Notes under the pieces: model-generated
What the model was told of the DNA's origin: nothing
Database searches by the model: none
The model's input: only the letters and a program-made list of their open reading frames with translations
Part shown: piece by piece, positions 1 to 7,932 of the stretch
Position numbering within the stretch: the stretch's first letter is position 1
How the letters are laid out: each line of letters begins with the position of its first letter
Source of the DNA: Azospirillaceae bacterium
GTDB taxonomy: Bacteria; Pseudomonadota; Alphaproteobacteria; Azospirillales; Azospirillaceae
Direction: 5' to 3'
Length of the DNA: 64,000 nt
Assembly (NCBI GenBank): GCA_028283825.1
Contig: JAPWJW010000001.1
Span: forward strand, 434,001 to 498,000
Program-made: the position numbers and the translations under genes

Positions 1-215
1 TCGACGTCTATCGCCGCCTGTACCCGGAAGCGGGGGAGGAAGGCTACACGTGGTGGTCCAACCGGGGCCAGGCCTGGGCCAAGAACGTGGGCTGGCGCAT
101 CGACTACCAGATCGCCACGCCGGGCGTCGCCGCCACGGCCAAAAGTGCCGCCATCTTCAAGGACCAGCGCTTCAGCGACCACGCACCGCTGACGGTCGAC
201 TACGCGGCCCCCTGA
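1..215 (+). CDS. xthA: Exodeoxyribonuclease III, C-terminal part (cut by window edge)
   Basis: Only the last 70 residues are in the window; the frame is open from base 3 to the TGA at 213-215. The fragment carries the signature end of the exonuclease III/AP-endonuclease family (EEP fold): WWSNRGQAW, GWRIDYQ and the C-terminal SDHAPL, in which Asp-His belong to the catalytic site. By family knowledge it cleaves DNA at abasic sites and degrades duplex DNA 3' to 5' in base excision repair. No terminator with a U-tract follows; instead a structured repeat starts 6 bases after the stop. ExoA-type paralogues share the motif, so the exact subfamily is inferred. Confidence 0.88.
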   Translation, partial: DVYRRLYPEAGEEGYTWWSNRGQAWAKNVGWRIDYQIATPGVAATAKSAAIFKDQRFSDHAPLTVDYAAP

Positions 216-220
216 TGTCG

Positions 221-350
221 GCGGCATGAGCCTTGCCATGCCGCCGTAGGCTGCGACCGCAGCCGCCGGACCTTTCCGGGGAGCCGAAGGCGGACTGGAA
301 AGGGAGGACAAGCCTTAGGGCGCGGATGCGCCCGCCCGGCGTTTGAGGGG
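221..350 (+). repeat. Five-stem intergenic repeat, copy 1
   Basis: First of about 14 copies of a dispersed element, described here for all. In order it has: stem 0 (arms here GCGGCATG/CATGCCGC), then TGTAG-like link, stem 1 with a GACC loop (GGCTGC/GCAGCC), CGCCGGA, stem 2 (CCTTTCC/GGAAAGG) enclosing a conserved GGGGAGC...GCGGACT loop, GAGGA, stem 3 with a GGAT loop (GGGCGC/GCGCCC), CCGGCGCTTGAGGG, and in some copies a fifth hairpin. Loops and linkers are conserved while stem arms differ between copies with matching changes on both sides. This copy lies between xthA and the MerR-type gene and lacks the fifth hairpin. Confidence 0.9.
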
Positions 351-448
351 AATGAAAATAACCCTTGAGCCGGACCTTGGGTCATAGCCGCACCGTCCCT
401 TTATCGACGAATGATTGGGGAATGACGGTGCGTTGGGAGAAAAAGGCC

Positions 449-1216
449 ATGGCCCACAAGCCCGTAGCGGCATCCCCCGTCCTGACGGCGGCCGACGCCG
501 CCGCGCAGGTAGGGCTGACGGTACGGGCGCTGCGGGTGTACGAGGCGCGCGGCCTGCTGGATCCGCCCCGCACCGAAAAGGGCTGGCGGCTGTACGGCCC
601 CCGGGAGTTCCAGCGCCTGGGCATCATCCAGGCGCTTAAATCCCTCGGGTTGTCACTGGCCGAGATCTCCCGTGTCCTGGCTGGCGACACCCCGTCGCTG
701 CGGCGCGTGCTGGAGGTGCAAGCCACCCTCTGGCGCGGGCGGCTGGCGGCGGCGCAAGCCGGGCTGGACCTGGTGCAACAGGCCCTGGCCCGCACCGACA
801 CCACCCCGATCTCCGTCGATGATCTGTGCATATTGATCCGGAGATTGGACATGACCACCCTGCCTGAAACCCTGCGCACCGTCCTGGCTGAGGACTATAC
901 GGCCGAACAGCGCGCCGACCTTTTGACGCCCACCGGCACACCGGAGGCGGCGGCCGAGGGCGCGCGCGCCTGGGCAACCTTGATCGCCGACATCCAGGCC
1001 CTGCGGACGGCCGGCGTGCCCGCCACCGACGCCCGCGCCAAGGACGCGGCAAAACGCTGGCAGGGCCTGACCGCCGCCTTCACCCAGGGCGACGCGGCCG
1101 TGGCCGCCCGCACCGGCGGCCTGTGGCAAAAGGCGCTTGCCCGCGACCCGCAAGGCCAGGGCCTGCCCTTCGACAAAGGCCTGTGGGACTACGTGGCGGA
1201 AGCCGCGCGGAGCTGA
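449..1216 (+). CDS. MerR-family regulator with TipAS-like C-terminal domain
   Basis: 255 residues. An N-terminal MerR winged helix-turn-helix is clear at about residues 10-75 (LTVRALRVYEARGLLDPPRT, then RLYGPREFQRL). The C-terminal half (about 150-250) resembles the TipAS ligand-binding domain, seen in the Trp/Ala-rich helices around AAKRWQGLTAAFTQGD. Such regulators sense small hydrophobic or antibiotic-like molecules and twist promoter DNA; the ligand here is unknown. Start ATG 449 has GGGAG about 10 bases upstream; in-frame ATGs at 365 and 422 are less well placed. It stands alone, with repeats on both sides and a strong terminator just after the stop. Confidence 0.85.
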   Translation: MAHKPVAASPVLTAADAAAQVGLTVRALRVYEARGLLDPPRTEKGWRLYGPREFQRLGIIQALKSLGLSLAEISRVLAGDTPSLRRVLEVQATLWRGRLAAAQAGLDLVQQALARTDTTPISVDDLCILIRRLDMTTLPETLRTVLAEDYTAEQRADLLTPTGTPEAAAEGARAWATLIADIQALRTAGVPATDARAKDAAKRWQGLTAAFTQGDAAVAARTGGLWQKALARDPQGQGLPFDKGLWDYVAEAARS

Positions 1217-1220
1217 TGTG

Positions 1221-1252
1221 AAAAGGGCGGCCCTGAGGGACCGCCCTTTTTT
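1221..1252 (+). terminator. Rho-independent terminator after the MerR-type gene
   Basis: AAAAGGGCGG stem, CCTGAGG loop region and CCGCCC arm followed by a run of six T. It begins 5 bases after the stop codon. Confidence 0.9.
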
Positions 1253-1260
1253 CTGCGTGC

Positions 1261-1370
1261 CACCGGCATGAGGCGCCGCCTCGTGCCGGTGGAGGCCGGC
1301 GACTGCCGGCCCGGACCGGTCAGGTCCGTGAGGCAAGGGCCCGGATGGGCCCGCCCGCCGCCTGAGGGAA
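1261..1370 (+). repeat. Five-stem intergenic repeat, copy 2 (divergent)
   Basis: A diverged copy in which stem pairing is fully kept: stem 0 is long (CACCGGCATGAGGC/GCCTCGTGCCGGTG), stem 1 is GGCCGGC/GCCGGCC with loop GACT, stem 2 is reduced to CGGACC/GGTCCG with a short loop, and stem 3 is GGGCCC/GGGCCC around GGAT. It sits between the convergent MerR-type gene and the efflux lipoprotein gene. Confidence 0.75.
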
Positions 1371-1382
1371 CACGAACAAGCT

Positions 1383-2954
1383 TCAGCGCGCGGCCTGGGC
1401 CTGCGACAGGAAGGAGCTGCCATCATCCTGCCAGCCGCCACCCAGCGCCTTGTACAGGCTGACGCTGGCCTGCACCCGCGACAGCTTCACCTGGGCCAGG
1501 GTGTCCTGGGTGGTCAGCAGCGTGCGCTGCGTGTCCAGCAGGGTCTGCAGGTCGGTCAGGCCGCCCTTGTAGCGATCCTCCGCCAACTCGAACGCCCGCT
1601 GGCTCTGCGCCACGGCGTCGCGCTGCAGGGTGTACTGGTCCTGGTAGCGGTCGATGGAGTAGACGGCACCCTCAACGTCCGACAGGGCGGACAGGGCGGC
1701 CTTGCGGTAGCTCTCCGCCAACTCGCGATGCCGGCCCTGGGCCTGGTGCACCTGGCCCTCCAGCCGGCCGCCGGAGAAGATGCTCTGCGCGATATCGGCG
1801 CCCAGGCTGGCCAGCAGGGTGGGGGCGTTCACCAGATGGGCCAGGGTGGCGGCCTCCACCCCGGTGCTGGCGTTCAGGCTCACCGACGGCAGCATCTGGG
1901 TACGCGCCACCTTGATGTCGGCGCCGGCGGCAGCCAACTGCGCTTCGGCATAACGGATGTCGGGGCGGCGGGCCAGCAGTTCGGCCGGAACGCCGGTGCC
2001 CAGCGCCGGCGGCTGCACGTCGGCCATGCCGGTGGCCTGCACCTGGAAGCCTTCCGGCGGACGGCCCAGCAGGATGGCCAGCGCGTTCAGCTGGATGCGT
2101 TCCTGCTGTTCCAGGGCCGGGATGGCGGCGCGCTGGGCAGCCACGGTGGCCTTCTGCTGCACCAGGTCCAGCTGGCTGTCGGCGCCAGCCTCGACCCGCG
2201 CCTGGATCAGGTTCAGCACGCCCTGGGCGTTGTCCAGGTTACCGCGCGCCACCGTCAGCCGGTCGCGCAACGACAGGATCTGGAAGTAGGTGCTGGCGAC
2301 GTTGCTGCTGAGCGCCAGGGCCACCGTCTCATTGTCGAAACGGCTGGCGTCCAGGCTGAACTGGGCGGAGTCGCGCGTGGCGCGGTTCTTCCCCCAGAAG
2401 TCGATCTCATAGCTGGCCGACGCCGTGACGCTGTGCACGTTGCCGGCATAATCGGTGGGCGACACGCTGGTCAGGGGGGCGGCGGCCGAACCCTTGATGT
2501 TGCGGGTCATGGTGCGGGTGCTGTCCAGCCCCAGTTGCACGCTGGGCCATAGGGACGCGCCGGAGATTTCGGCCTGCGCCTCCGCCTGGGCGATGCGGGC
2601 GGCGGCGGCACCCAGGTCGGGGTTGTCGGCCCGCGCCTGCGCCAGAATCTGCGTCAGTTCCAGCGAGTTGAAGCCGGCCCACCAGTCGGTCGTGGGCCAG
2701 GCGGCTGCCTGGGTCGTCACGGCGGCGACCTTGGTGGTGTTGTCGGCGGCACCGCCCTGGGTGCTGGTGGCGTCCCACTGGGACGGCATCGCCAGCGTCT
2801 TGGCGGGATCGGTCGGGGTTTCCCCGTCCAGCGCGCAGGCCGCCAGCATCAGCGGCAGGAAGGCGGCGGCCAGTCGGCTGGTCACCGACCGGTTGAACCA
2901 GAAGCGGGTGGCCCCGGAAGCGGCGGCCAGGGAACGCGGGGACGTCGTGGACAT
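1383..2954 (-). CDS. NodT-family outer-membrane efflux lipoprotein
   Basis: 523 residues. The N-terminus is a lipoprotein signal with lipobox LAAC (Cys about residue 40). Two OEP (TolC-like) repeats follow, with typical phrases DWWAGFNSLELTQIL, AQAEAQAEISGASLWPSV, YEIDFWGKNR and LLARRPDIRYAEAQLAAAGADI. It should form the trimeric outer-membrane duct of an RND or MFS pump. ATG 2954 is preceded by GAAGG at 6 bases; a longer frame to 3068 lacks the lipoprotein signal at its start. No periplasmic adaptor or RND gene adjoins it; the nearest transporter is the Bcr/CflA exporter 424 bases upstream on the same strand. A partner elsewhere in the genome is likely. Confidence 0.9.
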   Translation of the reverse strand: MSTTSPRSLAAASGATRFWFNRSVTSRLAAAFLPLMLAACALDGETPTDPAKTLAMPSQWDATSTQGGAADNTTKVAAVTTQAAAWPTTDWWAGFNSLELTQILAQARADNPDLGAAAARIAQAEAQAEISGASLWPSVQLGLDSTRTMTRNIKGSAAAPLTSVSPTDYAGNVHSVTASASYEIDFWGKNRATRDSAQFSLDASRFDNETVALALSSNVASTYFQILSLRDRLTVARGNLDNAQGVLNLIQARVEAGADSQLDLVQQKATVAAQRAAIPALEQQERIQLNALAILLGRPPEGFQVQATGMADVQPPALGTGVPAELLARRPDIRYAEAQLAAAGADIKVARTQMLPSVSLNASTGVEAATLAHLVNAPTLLASLGADIAQSIFSGGRLEGQVHQAQGRHRELAESYRKAALSALSDVEGAVYSIDRYQDQYTLQRDAVAQSQRAFELAEDRYKGGLTDLQTLLDTQRTLLTTQDTLAQVKLSRVQASVSLYKALGGGWQDDGSSFLSQAQAAR

Positions 2955-3213
2955 CGTGAACCTTCGATCCGGCAAAGTGGGGGTGCGCCCCGGCCGCTCC
3001 GTAAGGGACGCCGCCAGGGGACAGGATGTCTGAATGGAACGCGAGAAAAGGCGTGAACCGTTTCGCACCGGCCCCCTTCGGGATGGCCCTCCGCCCGGGT
3101 CCGCTGCAATCGTGCAGCTATGTACAGCGCCGCCCGCCGCGTCTCAGTGACGCGGCGCACATCGGTTAACGGGATAGATGCCGCCCCTCACCAGCGCCGC
3201 GTCCGGCTTGTAC
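2955..3213. other. Upstream region of the efflux lipoprotein gene, with two inverted repeats
   Basis: No gene is seen. Two good inverted repeats lie here: GCTGCA-ATCG-TGCAGC at 3103-3118 and GCCGCGTC-TCAGT-GACGCGGC at 3136-3156. Either could be a repressor site or a leader hairpin for the minus-strand efflux gene. No confident promoter boxes were recognised. Confidence 0.4.
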
Positions 3214-3370
3214 CAGCGGCACAAAATTTCGACTCGCGCCGCTGTAGCCCGCGACCGCGGGCGCCGGAGCTTTCCGGGGAGCCGGGCGGACTGGAAAGCG
3301 AGGAAGCCCAAGCCAGCGGATGCTGGCGCCCGGCGCCTGAGGGGGCATTTGAACGGTCACGTTCAAATGC
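3214..3370 (+). repeat. Five-stem intergenic repeat, copy 3
   Basis: Nearly complete: stem 0 outer arms CAGCGGC/GCCGCTG, stem 1 GCCCGC/GCGGGC, stem 2 GCTTTCC/GGAAAGC, stem 3 GCCAGC/GCTGGC, and a fifth hairpin CATTTGAAC/GTTCAAATG around GGTCAC ending 9 bases before the exporter stop codon. Confidence 0.9.
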
Positions 3371-3378
3371 CACACGTA

Positions 3379-4632
3379 TCAGCGGATGAAGACGCGGTTG
3401 AAGACGAAACCCAGCACGCCCACGCCGCCGATGATGGCGGTCATGGGCCAGGGGGTGCCGTCGGCCAGCCAGCCCACCAGGGTGCCGACGACGGCGCCGG
3501 TGACGAACTGGGTGGAGCCCATCAGGGCGGACGCCGTGCCCGCCATATGCGGGTATGAGGCCAGCGCGCCAGCGGTGGAGTTGGCGCCGATCAGGCCGGT
3601 GAAGGCCATGAACAGGAACAGCCCGGCGACGATACCATAGAGGCCGCCGAAGCCCGTCCACCCGGCCACCGCCAGGCCGATGCCGAACACGGCGATGCAG
3701 GCCGACCCCAGGGCCAGCAGGCGGTCGGTGCCCAGGCGCAGCACCAGCCGGCTGTTGACCATGTTGACGATGATCATGCCGACGATGTTGACGCCGAACA
3801 GCAAGCCGTACAGGCCCGGCCGGACGTGGAAATAGTCGATGTAGACGAAGGGTGTGCCCGCGATGTAGGCGAACATGCCGCCGTAGATCATGCTGCTGGT
3901 CAGGGCATAACCCAGGAAACGGCCACTGGACAGAAGCTTGCCGTAGGCGCGCACCTGGTCCCAGACACGCGCATTGGCCCGCGCCGTGGGGTGCAGGGTC
4001 TCCGGCTGGCTGAGCAGGCCGACCATGGCGATCAGGCCGAAGCCGGCCTGCACCCAGAAGATGGCGCGCCAGCCCAGGATGGCCAGCACCTGGCCACCCA
4101 CCAGCGGCGCCGCCATCGGGGCGACACCCATGATCAGCATCATCAGGGAAAAGACGCTGGCGGCGCGATCGCGGTCGAAGACGTCACGCACCATGGCGCG
4201 GGCCAGCACCGGGGCGGCGCAGGCGCCCGCCGCCTGCATGGCGCGGCTGAAACTCAGCATGGTGATGTCGCTGGCGGCCGCACACCCCGCACTGCCTGCC
4301 AGGTACAGCAGGATGCCGGCCAGCACCGGGCCGCGGCGGCCGTAGCGGTCGCCCAGCGGCCCCCAGAACAGCTGGCACAGGCCGAAGGCCAGGAAGAAGG
4401 CGGAGAGGGAGGCCTCGACGCCGGCCTGGGTGATGCCCAAATCCTGGGCGATCTGCGGCATGGCCGGCAGGTACATGTCGACGGACATGGAACCGAAGGA
4501 CATCAGCAGGGCCAGCATGGCGACGAAACCCACGCCACGCTGCGTGAACAGGCCCGTGCCCTTTCGAACGACCTCGCCCGCCGACGCCACCACCGGGGCC
4601 ATACCGCCCTCGACCACCCGCTCCGCCGTCAC
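3379..4632 (-). CDS. Bcr/CflA-family multidrug MFS exporter
   Basis: 417 residues with about 12 hydrophobic segments. The first helix region MSVDMYLPAMPQIAQDLG and the loop motif GPLGDRYGRRGPVL are hallmarks of the Bcr/CflA drug:proton antiporters of the inner membrane. Substrates cannot be read from the sequence; family members export bicyclomycin, chloramphenicol or sulfonamides. The frame begins with GTG at 4632, which has a good CTGGGGG Shine-Dalgarno 6 bases upstream; an internal ATG at 4602 is an alternative. It is followed on the same strand by the outer-membrane efflux gene, but the 424-base gap with a structured repeat argues against a simple operon. Confidence 0.88.
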   Translation of the reverse strand: MTAERVVEGGMAPVVASAGEVVRKGTGLFTQRGVGFVAMLALLMSFGSMSVDMYLPAMPQIAQDLGITQAGVEASLSAFFLAFGLCQLFWGPLGDRYGRRGPVLAGILLYLAGSAGCAAASDITMLSFSRAMQAAGACAAPVLARAMVRDVFDRDRAASVFSLMMLIMGVAPMAAPLVGGQVLAILGWRAIFWVQAGFGLIAMVGLLSQPETLHPTARANARVWDQVRAYGKLLSSGRFLGYALTSSMIYGGMFAYIAGTPFVYIDYFHVRPGLYGLLFGVNIVGMIIVNMVNSRLVLRLGTDRLLALGSACIAVFGIGLAVAGWTGFGGLYGIVAGLFLFMAFTGLIGANSTAGALASYPHMAGTASALMGSTQFVTGAVVGTLVGWLADGTPWPMTAIIGGVGVLGFVFNRVFIR

Positions 4633-4790
4633 GTCGAACCCCCAGGGGGCGCCGTCCCGGGCTGCCCGCCAATGCCTAACTGTTGCGATGCGATAATGAT
4701 GGCGTCCGGCGCGCCGCTGACCAACCGGCCCTTTGGCGGATCAGCCCCGCGTGGCGCGGTGGGCATCGTTACGGGATGGTTAATGTGCCA

Positions 4791-4947
4791 GCGGCACGAG
4801 ACTCTGACTCGTGCCGCTGTAGGACGCGACCGCGTCCGCCGGAAGTTTTCGGGAAACGCAGTGGACTGGAAACTGAGGAAGCCCAAGCCAGCGGATGCTG
4901 GCGCCCGGCGCTTGAGGGGGCCTTTGATCGGTCAAGATCAAAGGCCG
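4791..4947 (+). repeat. Five-stem intergenic repeat, copy 4 (type copy)
   Basis: The most complete copy, with all five hairpins: stem 0 GCGGCACGAG/CTCGTGCCGC, stem 1 GGACGC/GCGTCC, stem 2 AGTTTTC with the partly matching GGAAACT, stem 3 GCCAGC/GCTGGC, and a fifth perfect hairpin at 4919-4946 (GGCCTTTGATC/GATCAAAGGCC). It lies between the exporter start and the 3' end of the small lipoprotein gene. Confidence 0.92.
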
Positions 4948-4964
4948 CGCGTATGGGACACAGA

Positions 4965-5009
4965 CAAAGGCCGAAGGAACCCACTTTGAAAGGGTTCCCC
5001 CGGCCTTTG
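4965..5009 (-). terminator. Hairpin downstream of the 41-residue lipoprotein gene
   Basis: Long stem AAAGGCCG...GGAACCC pairing with GGGTTCC...CGGCCTTT, 38 bases past the minus-strand stop codon. Read on the minus strand it ends in CTTTGTCTGTG, a weak U-tract. Confidence 0.6.
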
Positions 5010-5046
5010 ATGGGCCTAACCGGCCGTCACGCCCGGGGCTGGCGGA

Positions 5047-5172
5047 TCAGTAATGCCAGTAGTGATGATGGTCGTGATAGGGGCGGTCTTCGATGATGCA
5101 ACCGGACAGTCCGGCCAGCACCATCCCGGCCAGCACCAGCCGGGTCACGATGGAACGGGAACGGTCACTCAT
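5047..5172 (-). CDS. Tiny His/Tyr-rich lipoprotein (41 residues)
   Basis: A short gene: ATG at 5172 preceded by GGAGAGAG, TGA at 5047. The product has a basic start, a hydrophobic stretch and a textbook lipobox LSGC with Cys at residue 25, leaving only a 17-residue mature peptide after the Cys, CIIEDRPYHDHHHYWHY. The many His, Asp and Tyr residues suggest metal or surface binding, but no function is known. It lies just downstream (same strand) of another lipoprotein with the same LSGC lipobox. The strong ribosome site, lipobox and following hairpin make it a real gene in my view; no homologue is recalled. Confidence 0.7.
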   Translation of the reverse strand: MSDRSRSIVTRLVLAGMVLAGLSGCIIEDRPYHDHHHYWHY

Positions 5173-5348
5173 GATCTCTCTCCGGACAATCTGGCCGTAG
5201 CCCCGGCGCCATCCCGGCGCCTCAGCAACGTGGCTATCGGCATGACTTCAAGATGGCCCCCAAATGCGACGAGAAGACGGCGGAGCCTAGGCATCATCAG
5301 GCTTTTGACGTGGCACGCTGACGCAGGCTGGCCCCCAATGACGCCAAC

Positions 5349-5376
5349 GCCCGGCCCCCTGGGAGAGGGGCCGGGC
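5349..5376 (-). terminator. Hairpin after the Gly/Tyr-rich lipoprotein gene
   Basis: GCCCGGCCCC pairs with GGGGCCGGGC around CTGGGAGA. It lies 40 bases beyond the stop of the upstream lipoprotein gene, with no clear U-tract, and would separate it from the 41-residue gene. Confidence 0.6.
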
Positions 5377-5415
5377 GCGACAGGGATTCCCGCTTGAGAC
5401 GCAAGGCTGGAGGGC

Positions 5416-5850
5416 TTAGTGACCCCGGCCGCCACCGCCGTGGAAGCCACCACCACCGCCATGGAAGCCACCGCCCCCATGGAAGCCGCCGCCATGGTAG
5501 CCGCCGAACCGGCCGCCACCCCAACCGCCGCGGCCGCCCCAATAGCCGCCACCCCAATAGGCGCCGGCGTAATAGGGGAAGCCGACGCCGTAGGCGCCGT
5601 AATAGTAGGGGTCGTAATAACCGGCCCCATAATAATAGGGGTAGTCATAGTCATAACTGTAGGCGGAGGCCGACGCCGTGGTGGGCGTGCCGTAACCGTA
5701 ATAGTCGCTGGCCACGCAGCCGCTGAGCGATGTCAGCGCCAACCCGGCGACCAGGCCCGACATCAGCAGACGACGCCACCGCGGCGATGCGGAGGCACCA
5801 GCGGACCCAGTGTTCGACGCGATGGTGGTGGGGAACCCGGTCATGGACAT
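5416..5850 (-). CDS. Gly/Tyr/His-rich lipoprotein
   Basis: 144 residues. After a signal region ending in lipobox LSGC (Cys about residue 43) comes a tail of very low complexity: a Tyr-rich part (YDYDYPYYYGAGYYDPYYYG), then GGYWGGRGGWGGG and a run of GGFHGGGG repeats. No domain is recognised; such tails suggest a surface or periplasmic adhesive, metal-binding or stress protein. ATG 5850 has AGGGAG 9 bases upstream; ATG 5844 is a close alternative. The frame extends upstream to 6117 but without a ribosome site. The downstream 41-residue lipoprotein shares the lipobox and Tyr/His bias, so the two may be related. Confidence 0.75.
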   Translation of the reverse strand: MSMTGFPTTIASNTGSAGASASPRWRRLLMSGLVAGLALTSLSGCVASDYYGYGTPTTASASAYSYDYDYPYYYGAGYYDPYYYGAYGVGFPYYAGAYWGGGYWGGRGGWGGGRFGGYHGGGFHGGGGFHGGGGGFHGGGGRGH

Positions 5851-6241
5851 GATGGCGCACTCCCTGGACAAATCAGCAGGGACAGGTGCTCGGGAAGACA
5901 CGAAAGCGTGGTGTCGGTCTCGGGGGTCGGTCACCGGCGGTGCTTGCCGCCCGGCGATTAACGGCCCCGGCTGACACCCGGGCACACATCCTGTACTGCA
6001 AATGTGTTCGCGACCGAACGGACACAAGGGGTGCATCCATGCAGGTCTGGGCCGCACAGCCGGCGCGCCGGGTTTTGGAACCTGGATTCCGGCCGGCGGG
6101 CGGGGCAATGCTTCCAAGCCGATTCCGGCCTTGCGCGATCCACCCTATGCGGAAGGTCCGCGCCAAGGCTGGCGTCCGGCGCCGGTTTGAGTTATGTGGC
6201 AGCCCATGACGCACCCCTTATCCCATGAGACCCGTGACCCC
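5851..6241. other. Divergent upstream region of lipoprotein and ychJ genes
   Basis: About 390 bases without a convincing gene on either strand. It must hold the promoters of both flanking genes; no clear promoter boxes or operators were recognised. Confidence 0.4.
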
Positions 6242-6721
<480 letters not shown>

Positions 6722-6751
6722 GCCCGGCACCGGAAAGCCATTGATGTTTTG

Positions 6752-6783
6752 ACCCCGCCCGGATCGATCTGGGCGGGGTTTTT
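6752..6783 (+). terminator. Terminator after ychJ
   Basis: ACCCCGCCC pairs with GGGCGGGGT around a GGATCGATCT loop region, followed by TTTTC. It lies between ychJ and the convergent DUF6624-like gene. Confidence 0.88.
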
Positions 6784-6790
6784 CATTGAA

Positions 6791-7867
6791 TCATTGCGCT
6801 ACCGGCGCCGCATCCGCCTTGACCGGGGCAGAACCCATCCCCTTGCAGCCGGCATCCATGCGCGCCTGATAGGCAGTCGCCGGTTCCAGACCCAGGGCGG
6901 CACGACGGCCGTCCAGCTGGCCGGGATCGGCCAGGGTATAGGCGTGCCAGGTGTGGCTGATCTCGTCACAGGCGCCCTGGGTGCCGTAAAGCTGGACAGT
7001 GTTGGTGGCCAAGGCCAGGCGGTCGTGCAACAGGGCGTAGCCGGCACCGGGGGAACGGCCGGCCTCCGCCGCCGCTTGAGCCAGGGGCAGGGCCTTGGCG
7101 GCCAAAACCCCGTCCGTCGCCATCATCTGCAGCAGGGTGCCGGCCGCGATGTCGGCGCGCAGGCCCCAATCGGCGGCGGCCGGCCAGGCGCCCAGCCGGT
7201 CGAACAGACGCAGAAGGCGGTCATGGGCCAGGGCCGCCACATCCTTTACTCGTTGAGCCTTGGCCTTCAGGCAGGGGGCCTGGTCGGCTGCCGGCAGTGC
7301 CTGGCACACCGGCTGGCGGTTGGCCAGCAGCAGCACCTCATGCAGGGCGACCAGTTCACCGGCCACGCACGCCGCCTGCGTGGCCGGGCAGGTGCTGGCC
7401 TGCACATCGGCCATCACCTGCCGACTGAGGTCATCCACCGTCGCCGCCGTGGGTGGCAGATGGCGGTGTTCCATGGTGTAGGGGATGGAGAAGTCGTCGC
7501 GCACCACGTCCAGCCGGGTGTCCACCGCCTGGGCCCGCGCCTTGATGCGGGCCGCCGCCGCCGCGCGATCGGCCAGGCAGCCCTTGTCGCCTGGGCAATC
7601 GGGATAGGCGCTGGCCAGCCCCACGGCCGACCAGGCCAGGCTATGCAGGCCCAGCGCGCACACCCGATCGGCCAGGTCGCAGGCGTGGATGTCCAGCGCG
7701 GTGTCCACCTGGTCAAGCCAGGCGGTGGCCGCCTGTTCCGCAGCCGCCGGCGTGGCGGGCCCGAAGATCGCCGCCCGCGCCGGCCCCATGGCCAACTGCA
7801 TCATGACCAGCGGCACCAGCGCCGTCCGCCCGACCCAAGCACATACACGCCCCAAAGCCGCCCCCAT
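6791..7867 (-). CDS. Exported DUF6624-like protein
   Basis: 358 residues with a signal peptide (hydrophobic segment about 15-32, cleavage after ARA). The mature part is helical and holds several Cys (for example CDLADRVCALG and CPATQAACVAGE). Its last third has the DUF6624 pattern: TVQLYGTQGACDE, then DPGQLDGRRAALGLEP and a final YQARMDAGC. DUF6624 proteins have no known activity. It is the third gene of a probable minus-strand operon with the PhyH-fold gene (65 bases upstream) and the amidohydrolase gene. Confidence 0.7.
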   Translation of the reverse strand: MGAALGRVCAWVGRTALVPLVMMQLAMGPARAAIFGPATPAAAEQAATAWLDQVDTALDIHACDLADRVCALGLHSLAWSAVGLASAYPDCPGDKGCLADRAAAAARIKARAQAVDTRLDVVRDDFSIPYTMEHRHLPPTAATVDDLSRQVMADVQASTCPATQAACVAGELVALHEVLLLANRQPVCQALPAADQAPCLKAKAQRVKDVAALAHDRLLRLFDRLGAWPAAADWGLRADIAAGTLLQMMATDGVLAAKALPLAQAAAEAGRSPGAGYALLHDRLALATNTVQLYGTQGACDEISHTWHAYTLADPGQLDGRRAALGLEPATAYQARMDAGCKGMGSAPVKADAAPVAQ

Positions 7868-7932
7868 CGGTGGTTATTGGACTGATCAACACTACCCTGG
7901 CCTGTCATACGATCCAAGCGGGGGATCGCACC

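Noticed and set aside
5394-5961. Plus-strand frames rich in Arg/His or Ala/Thr opposite the Gly/Tyr-rich lipoprotein.
   Set aside because: The minus-strand frame has a ribosome site, signal sequence and lipobox; the others are its complements.
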